DNA of 64,000 bases from Paracoccaceae bacterium (GTDB lineage Bacteria > Pseudomonadota > Alphaproteobacteria > Rhodobacterales > Rhodobacteraceae). Position numbers and translations under genes: made by a program. The stretch covers positions 1 to 64,000 of the forward strand of contig JACSRN010000103.1 of the NCBI GenBank assembly GCA_014879735.1. Reading direction: 5' to 3'. Positions 59,147-64,000 of this stretch are shown one piece after another (position 1 is the first letter of the stretch; each line of letters opens with the position of its first letter). Under the pieces are notes generated by a model. That model worked only from the letters and a program-made list of their open reading frames with translations. It did no database searches and was not told the DNA's origin.

Positions 59147-60208
59147 TCAGGCCGCCGCCGGATGCCAGCTGCAGGGCCCACCATCATGAACCTCCATGGT
59201 GCCATTGGCCAGATTCAGCGAAATTGTCGCCAGTGTTGCATATTGGTCGTCAGGATCGCCCGGCAGGGGATGGCAGCACAGCCCGGAATCGCCGCACATA
59301 TGGCTGTCCATCGCCTCGATCACCTGTGCCGCATCGCGGACCCCGCCGGCCAACTGGCGGGTCAGCATGTCGCGGCGCAAGAGCGTATCGGGGTTCTTCT
59401 TCGGCTCGGTGTCGGACAGCGCGGGCCGGGGATCGAGGAAATGGTTGGTATGGACCAGCAATCCCGCCGCATCCGGCAGCACGAAGCCCGGGCCGCCGGG
59501 ATGGACCTCGACCGTGATCGCTGCCGCGCGCATGCCATCCCAGGCCGACAGGTTCAGCGACGTCGAGGCCGTGGCCATGGCCGCGGCAGCAATCTGCGCC
59601 GCATGGGCGATGTTGGTGCCAAGATCCAGCGTGGCACGGGCAATGACATGGACCGGAACGCCAATGCCGTTGCCGTCATCCGCATGGTGCAGGATGGTGA
59701 AGAGAAGGCCCAGGCCACGGGTATTCATACCCGCCTTTCCGACGATGCCACATTCGGTCATCGTGCGGGTGGTGGTGCCGTCCTCCAGCGGAATTTCCCA
59801 GACCAGCCAGCTGTCACGGAACCGATGATACCAGTCCCAGGTCTGCACGGCGACCGGCGGCAGGTTTCCCCGCTCGCGCAGCGCGATCACGGCAGAGCAC
59901 TCGCCACGCAGCGGTGCGCGCAAGGCGCCAAGCACCTCGGTCCGGGCGTTGATCGCACCGATCAGCCGCGGATCGAGCCCTGCGCCGCTTGCCATGCCGC
60001 GCATTTCCGCCGCCAGATGCGGTGCAAACCCCTCGGTCGCGGCCAGCGCCAGTTCTCCCGGGGCAAAGGGATCATGTGCTGGGTCCAGATCGCGCCACAT
60101 GGTCCGGTAGCCCGCCACGGTGGCGGCGATCCGCGAGGCATGGGCGCGGCCGAAATCCTCGCCGCGCGCATAGGGTTCCGTCTCGGTCGAGCGATACAGC
60201 CGGGTCAT
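59147..60208 (-). CDS. C45-family peptidase / acyl-CoA:6-APA acyltransferase-like protein
   Basis: A 353-residue Ntn-hydrolase of the C45 (acyltransferase) family. The likely nucleophile is C104 in RGECSAVIAL; in the family, autocleavage before this Cys frees the catalytic amino group, and the residue before it is Gly or similar (here Glu). Further blocks: TWDWYHRF, MTECGIVGKAGMNTRGLGLLFT and VLPDAAGLLVHTNHFLDPR. Bacterial members hydrolyse amide bonds in unknown metabolites and rarely touch beta-lactams. The start MTRLYRSTETEPYARGEDFGRAHA is typical. It is transcribed alone, 481 bp from the next gene. Confidence 0.85.
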   Translation of the reverse strand: MTRLYRSTETEPYARGEDFGRAHASRIAATVAGYRTMWRDLDPAHDPFAPGELALAATEGFAPHLAAEMRGMASGAGLDPRLIGAINARTEVLGALRAPLRGECSAVIALRERGNLPPVAVQTWDWYHRFRDSWLVWEIPLEDGTTTRTMTECGIVGKAGMNTRGLGLLFTILHHADDGNGIGVPVHVIARATLDLGTNIAHAAQIAAAAMATASTSLNLSAWDGMRAAAITVEVHPGGPGFVLPDAAGLLVHTNHFLDPRPALSDTEPKKNPDTLLRRDMLTRQLAGGVRDAAQVIEAMDSHMCGDSGLCCHPLPGDPDDQYATLATISLNLANGTMEVHDGGPCSWHPAAA

Positions 60209-60689
60209 GCCACCACTCCACCGCCGCCTGCCCGCGGCCGAGGCGCATCCAATGAGGCACGGCGGGCCGGTCGAGTCTGTATCCGCCGATTGTCGGCAAA
60301 GACGCCCATGGTTGCGACCCCTTCCTGATGGTTCCGGACATGCCAGATCGGCCCGCCAGCCGCTTCGGCCGTTGCCCGCGCCAAACGCTTTCGGATGCAT
60401 GGTGCTCGACCAGAGATCGGCGGGCAAGTGGGCGGCCCCAGAATCGCGGGGTCCCGCGCCGGATTTCCTCAATCCCCGATACCGCGACAATCCCTGTCCC
60501 TTGCTATGGGCAAGGTTGAGGGTGGCGGGCCACTACCACCTTCCGGCCTCCACCCTCTCCGGGGCAACCGGCGTTTCCACGATACCGGCATCTGCCCCGA
60601 AGATACCGGCTGGCGTCACGTTGTAACCGGCCGCCAGCGCGGGCGCGACAGATCCGGTCTGCGCCGCGGCAGGTCTGCCCCCCGGTGGC
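60209..60689. other. 481-bp gene-free region with clustered hairpins
   Basis: No supported protein. Two adjacent stems stand out: CCTTGC (60499-60504) / GCAAGG (60510-60515), then GAGGGTGG (60518-60525) / CCACCCTC (60550-60557). The direct repeat GATACCGGC occurs at 60581-60589 and 60602-60610. These could be the terminator of the GlcG-like gene and a structured leader for the C45 gene. I found no recognisable riboswitch core. Confidence 0.45.
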
Positions 60690-61103
60690 CTAGGTCAGGC
60701 CACAGGCGGCCAGCGCAGCCTCGGCGCAGGCGATATCCTGCGCGACAAGACCACCGGATACGCCGAGGGCGCCGATGCAGGCGCCATCAACCAGGATTGG
60801 CAGGCCGCCGCCCCACAACAGCATCCGCGCGCGGCTGGCCGCACCGGCGCGCAGTTCCTCGGCGGACATGCGTTCGCGCAACGCCTCGGTCGAGCGGCGA
60901 AAGCTGGCGGCGGTCCAGGCCTTGTCGGTGGCCGCGGTCAGGAAGACCTCGTTCACGCCGTTCATCCGCAGCAGGGCCAGCGGCAGGCCACCGGCATCGG
61001 CAGCGACCGCAGCGATGCGCCAGCCCTGGCGCGCCGCCTCGTCCACCGCAGCCTGCACCAGCCGCTGCGCCATGGACGCGGCAAGATCTGCCCGCGCCAC
61101 CAT
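60690..61103 (-). CDS. GlcG/HbpS-like protein (heme-degrading domain family, DUF336)
   Basis: A 137-residue protein of the GlcG/HbpS fold: AQRLVQAAVDEAARQGWRIAAVAADAGGLPLALLRMNGV, KAWTAASFRRSTEALRERM and GGLPILVDGACIGALGVSGGLVAQDIACAEAAL are clear family blocks. Members often accompany glycolate, lactate or aldehyde oxidation genes with unclear function; some bind heme or cobalamin. The start at 61103 lies 17 bp after the aldehyde dehydrogenase stop, so the two genes are probably co-transcribed. Confidence 0.87.
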   Translation of the reverse strand: MVARADLAASMAQRLVQAAVDEAARQGWRIAAVAADAGGLPLALLRMNGVNEVFLTAATDKAWTAASFRRSTEALRERMSAEELRAGAASRARMLLWGGGLPILVDGACIGALGVSGGLVAQDIACAEAALAACGLT

Positions 61104-61120
61104 CACATCCGGCCCTGGGG

Positions 61121-62563
61121 TCAAGGCCGGCCCGGGAAGGTATAGGCGGTCTTGACCGTCGTGAAGAACTCGACAGCGTGGTGTCCCTGTTCGCGCGGCC
61201 CGAGGCTGGAGGCCTTGCGCCCGCCGAACGGGACATGGAAGTCCACCCCCGCCGTGGGCAGGTTCACCATCACCATCCCGGCCTGTGCTGCGCGCTTGAA
61301 ATGCGTGGCATGCGCAAGACTGCTGGTCACGATGCCGGAGGACAGGCCGAATTCGGTATCGTTCGCCACGGCCAGCGCCTCGGCGTAATCCTTCACGCGG
61401 ATCACGCAGGCCACCGGACCGAAGATTTCCTCGCGCGAGATGCGCATGGCATTCGTCGCATCGGTGAACAGCGCCGGTTGCAGGAAGTAGCCTTCCGTTC
61501 CGCGGCTTACCCTTTCGCCGCCGAAGGCCAGCTTCGCGCCCTCGTCGCGGCCGATCGCGATATAGCGCTGATCCTGCTCCATCTGGCTTTCGTCGACCAC
61601 CGGGCCGATCTGGGTTGCGCTGTCCAGCGCATGACCCACGGTCAACTGCCCCATCCGCTCGACCACGGCGGCGACAAAGGCGTCGTGAATGCCTTCGGTC
61701 ACGATCAGCCGGGACGAGGCGGTGCAGCGCTGGCCGGTCGAGAAGAAGGCGCCCTGCACCGCGCAGTCGACCGCCACTGCCAGATCGGCATCGTCCAGCA
61801 CGACCAGCGGGTTCTTGCCGCCCATCTCCAGCTGCACCCTGCGCCGCAGCCGCGCCGATGCTTCGGCCACCCGGGCGCCCGTCGCGGTCGAGCCGGTGAA
61901 GCTGATCGCATCGATGCCGGGGCTGTCGAGCATGGTCTGGCCGACGACCGAGCCGCGGCCCATCACCAGGTTCAGCACGCCGGCGGGCAGGCCGGCGCGA
62001 TGCAGGATATCGACCAGCGCCCAGGCGCAGCCCGGCACCAGATCGGCGGGCTTCAGCACGACGCAGTTGCCCCAGGCCAGCGCGGGGGCAAGTTTCCAGG
62101 CGGGAATCGCAATGGGAAAGTTCCAGGGCGTGATCAGCCCCACCACGCCAACCGGCTCGCGCGTGATCTCGACACCGATGCCGGGACGGACCGAGGGCAG
62201 CAACTCGCCGCCCGCGCGCAAGACCTCGCCGGCGAAGTAGTCGAAGATCTGACCGGCACGGGCGGCCTCTCCGATGCCTTCGGCCAGGGTCTTGCCCTCT
62301 TCCGACGAAAGAAGCCGGCCCAGTTCCTCGCGCCGCGCCGTAATCTCGTCGGCCGCCTTGCGCAGGATGGCATGGCGCTGCAGGGGAGGCATCGCGGCCC
62401 AGGCCGGGAAGGCAGCACGGGCGGCGGCAATGGCGGTCTCGGCCTCTGCGGCTGTGGCGCGGGCATAAAGCCCCACGGGCGACGTCAGATCCGAAGGGTT
62501 GCTGTTTTCGGCAAAGGTATCGCCCACCCATTCGCCGTTGATCAGATTCTGATGTTTCTGCAT
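61121..62563 (-). CDS. NAD(P)-dependent aldehyde dehydrogenase
   Basis: A 480-residue ALDH. Catalytic residues: N148 in TPWNFP, E246 in LEMGGKNP, C280 in TGQRC; the cofactor segment is FTGSTATGARVAE. Overall pattern resembles alpha-ketoglutaric semialdehyde or succinate-semialdehyde dehydrogenases (LINGEWV, VGLITPWNFPIAIPAWKLAPALA). The true substrate is unknown. The start at 62563 (MQKHQNL) or 62581 (MKGDRYMQKHQ) is open. It lies downstream of the hydroxy-acid dehydrogenase on the same strand, suggesting a shared 2-hydroxyacid or aldehyde pathway. Confidence 0.92.
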   Translation of the reverse strand: MQKHQNLINGEWVGDTFAENSNPSDLTSPVGLYARATAAEAETAIAAARAAFPAWAAMPPLQRHAILRKAADEITARREELGRLLSSEEGKTLAEGIGEAARAGQIFDYFAGEVLRAGGELLPSVRPGIGVEITREPVGVVGLITPWNFPIAIPAWKLAPALAWGNCVVLKPADLVPGCAWALVDILHRAGLPAGVLNLVMGRGSVVGQTMLDSPGIDAISFTGSTATGARVAEASARLRRRVQLEMGGKNPLVVLDDADLAVAVDCAVQGAFFSTGQRCTASSRLIVTEGIHDAFVAAVVERMGQLTVGHALDSATQIGPVVDESQMEQDQRYIAIGRDEGAKLAFGGERVSRGTEGYFLQPALFTDATNAMRISREEIFGPVACVIRVKDYAEALAVANDTEFGLSSGIVTSSLAHATHFKRAAQAGMVMVNLPTAGVDFHVPFGGRKASSLGPREQGHHAVEFFTTVKTAYTFPGRP

Positions 62564-62698
62564 GTACCTGTCGCCTTTCATCGTGTCGCCGTTACAAGCC
62601 GGTGCTGGTTGCCAAGCCCCGCCATGAATAGGGTCGGAGCCGGAGCCGGCGCCACCGCAGCGCCAGAGTATTCCCGGGGCCGGAAAGAAGAAAGGGAT

Positions 62699-62725
62699 GC
62701 GGTGCGGATTCGTCTGCCGCACCGC
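62699..62725 (-). terminator. Hairpin downstream of the hydroxy-acid dehydrogenase gene
   Basis: A perfect 9-bp inverted repeat GCGGTGCGG / CCGCACCGC with a 9-nt loop. Reading on the minus strand it is followed by a pyrimidine-rich run (ATCCCTTTCTTCTTTCC), the closest thing to a classic Rho-independent terminator in this window. It lies 113 bp after the stop at 62838 and would separate that gene from the aldehyde dehydrogenase gene. Confidence 0.65.
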
Positions 62726-62837
62726 GAAGGGCTGCTATGAAAAATTACAGGCCGCCGGCGGGAGGCGACGTGCCGGAAGCGCGCGGCACGGACCCGGTCC
62801 GCGCCGGGCCTGTGCCGCAAGCCAGAGGCTGCCTCGG

Positions 62838-64000
62838 TCAGATGCGGCCCACGCCCTGCTGCATCCCAGCCGCGCGCGGGTCGAGCAGGATATCGGGGGT
62901 GATGTCGTCGATCCCGGTATGGCCGCAGAAGGCCATGCTCAGATCCAGCGCCGAACGCAGGATCGCCAGCACCCGTGCGACGCCCGCTTCGCCCCCGGCG
63001 GCAAGACCGTAGAGCATGGCCCGCCCGGCATAGACCCCCCTTGCGCCCAGGGCGCGTGCGCGCAGGATGTCCTGCCCCGAATGGATGCCGCCGTCCATGT
63101 GGACCTCGATCCGCCCGCCCACTGCATCCACGATCCCGGGCAGGGCGGCGATGCTGCTGGAGGCGCCGTCAAGCTGGCGTCCGCCGTGGTTCGACACGAT
63201 CAGCGCATCGGCGCCAAGGCCGGTTGCCGCAGCCGCGTCCTCGGGATCGAGGATGCCTTTCAGGATCAGCCGACCCTGCCACTGATCGCGAACCCAGGCG
63301 ATGGCATCGTGTCCCAGGTTCGGTTCAAACTGACCCGCCGTCCATTCCGCCATCCGCTTCAGCCCATCGACATCGGGCAAATGGCCGAGGATATTGCCAT
63401 AGCTCCAGGATTTCGCCCGCAGCATCCGCAGGCACCAGCGCGGCCGGGCTGCAAACTGCGCGACCACCGGCAGGCTGGGTTTCGGCGGCGCCCCCAGCCG
63501 GTTGCGCACATCGGCATGGCGCTGGCCAAGGATCTGCAAATCCAGCGTCAGCACCAGCGTGCGGCAACCCGCCGCCCAGGCCCGCCGCATCAGATCGGCC
63601 ACGAAGGCGCGGTCGCGCATCACGTATAACTGGAACCAGAACGGCCGACTGGCCGCCGTCGCCACCTGCTCGATCGACGAGATCGAGAAGGTCGACATGG
63701 TATAGGGAATGCCCGCAGCCTCGGCCGCACGCATCAGCGCCACCTCGCCATCGGGCCAGAGCATGCCGGCCATGCCGGTCGGCGCGATGGCCAGCGGCAT
63801 GGCCACCGCCTCGCCGGCCATGGTGGTGGCAAGCGAGCGGTCGCGCAGGTCGCGGCAGACCCGCTGGCGGAACAGGATCCGCCCGAGATCCGCGGCATTG
63901 CGGTCGCGCGTGCCTTCCGTCCATGACCCGCTGTCGACATAGCCGAAGAACATCCGAGGGACGCGCGCGCGGGCAAGCTCGCGCATCTCGGCAACGGTCT
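62838..64000 (-). CDS. FMN-dependent alpha-hydroxy-acid dehydrogenase (LldD-like), 5' truncated by window
   Basis: An FMN enzyme of the L-lactate dehydrogenase/glycolate oxidase family. At least 387 codons are visible; the Met at 63986 is probably internal since the frame continues (TVAEMRELARARVPRMFF) and family members start a few residues earlier. Motifs: APTGMAGMLWPDGEVALMRAAEAAGIPYTMSTFSISSIE, FQLYVMRDR, LILKGILDPEDAAAA, SNHGGRQLDGASS (catalytic His) and DGGIHSGQDILRARALGARGVYAGRAMLYG. It oxidises a 2-hydroxyacid to a 2-ketoacid and passes electrons to quinone or oxygen; the exact substrate is not deducible. Confidence 0.92.
   Translation of the reverse strand, partial: TVAEMRELARARVPRMFFGYVDSGSWTEGTRDRNAADLGRILFRQRVCRDLRDRSLATTMAGEAVAMPLAIAPTGMAGMLWPDGEVALMRAAEAAGIPYTMSTFSISSIEQVATAASRPFWFQLYVMRDRAFVADLMRRAWAAGCRTLVLTLDLQILGQRHADVRNRLGAPPKPSLPVVAQFAARPRWCLRMLRAKSWSYGNILGHLPDVDGLKRMAEWTAGQFEPNLGHDAIAWVRDQWQGRLILKGILDPEDAAAATGLGADALIVSNHGGRQLDGASSSIAALPGIVDAVGGRIEVHMDGGIHSGQDILRARALGARGVYAGRAMLYGLAAGGEAGVARVLAILRSALDLSMAFCGHTGIDDITPDILLDPRAAGMQQGVGRI

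Noticed and set aside
59147..60208. C45 acyltransferase as a penicillin biosynthesis or resistance gene
   Set aside because: No beta-lactam pathway genes are nearby, and most bacterial C45 proteins act on other amides.
60330..60560. Cobalamin-riboswitch-like bits on the minus strand (AAATCCGG, CCCCGCGATTCTG, GCCCACTTG)
   Set aside because: The B12 box and the correct order of core elements are missing, and the downstream genes have no cobalamin link. The similarity looks like chance in GC-rich sequence.

Overview
The window is GC-rich, densely packed bacterial DNA, best explained as a contig from a denitrifying, hydrogen-oxidising alphaproteobacterium of the Rhodobacterales (Rhodobacter/Paracoccus group). 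Reasons: an uptake-hydrogenase accessory cluster in the Rhodobacter capsulatus order with an NtrC-like HupR between hypB and hypC, a cd1 nitrite reductase cluster of Paracoccus type with divergent nirI and nirX, a fused nirDL gene, NnrR-type boxes, and many ATGA start/stop overlaps. The assignment is inferred from gene content only. Bases 1-33 are not biological: they are the Illumina Nextera read-1 adapter with the Tn5 mosaic end, so the window starts at an untrimmed contig end.

Layout. 34-7661 (+): hupH (5' cut off), hupJ (rubredoxin fused to a HybE-like domain), hupK, hypA, hypB, hupR, hypC, hypD, hypE, which mature and regulate a [NiFe] uptake hydrogenase whose structural genes lie off the contig. 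7668-10310 (-): a large uncharacterised glycosidase-like protein. 10609-19228 (+): a branched-chain-type ABC importer (livGFHM plus binding protein) with ATP-dependent hydantoinase/oxoprolinase subunits hyuA and hyuB. 19201-20091 (-): a LysR regulator. 20181-26758 (-): an adenosine-deaminase-family gene with a complete peptide-type ABC importer, facing a divergent RutR-like TetR gene across two tandem operator-like repeats. 27593-28630 (-): a GlxA-type AraC regulator.

28926-49413 is a denitrification island: an NnrR-like Crp/Fnr regulator and a DUF4202 gene (+), norCBQDEF (-), nirI-nnrS-nirX (-), and nirS-nirE-nirC-nirF-nirDL-nirG-nirH-nirJ-nirN, a small membrane gene and a c-type cytochrome (+). 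Two identical TTAACAAAAGTCAA boxes sit upstream of norC and between nirI and nirS, so one NO-responsive regulator probably drives NO2- to NO to N2O reduction. No nosZ is present in the window.

49711-51547 (+): a DyP-type peroxidase whose C-terminus looks like an encapsulin cargo tag, followed 1 nt later by an encapsulin shell gene; this is the most striking compact system here. 51873-55790: flavin reductase, YegD-like Hsp70, aldose epimerase, ribonuclease D. 55795-58952 (+): housekeeping lptC-lptA-lptB, hpf, ptsN. 59147-64000 (-): a C45 acyltransferase-like peptidase, a GlcG/HbpS-like protein, an aldehyde dehydrogenase and an FMN-dependent alpha-hydroxy-acid dehydrogenase cut by the window end. 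I saw no rRNA, tRNA, CRISPR array, insertion sequence or phage gene.
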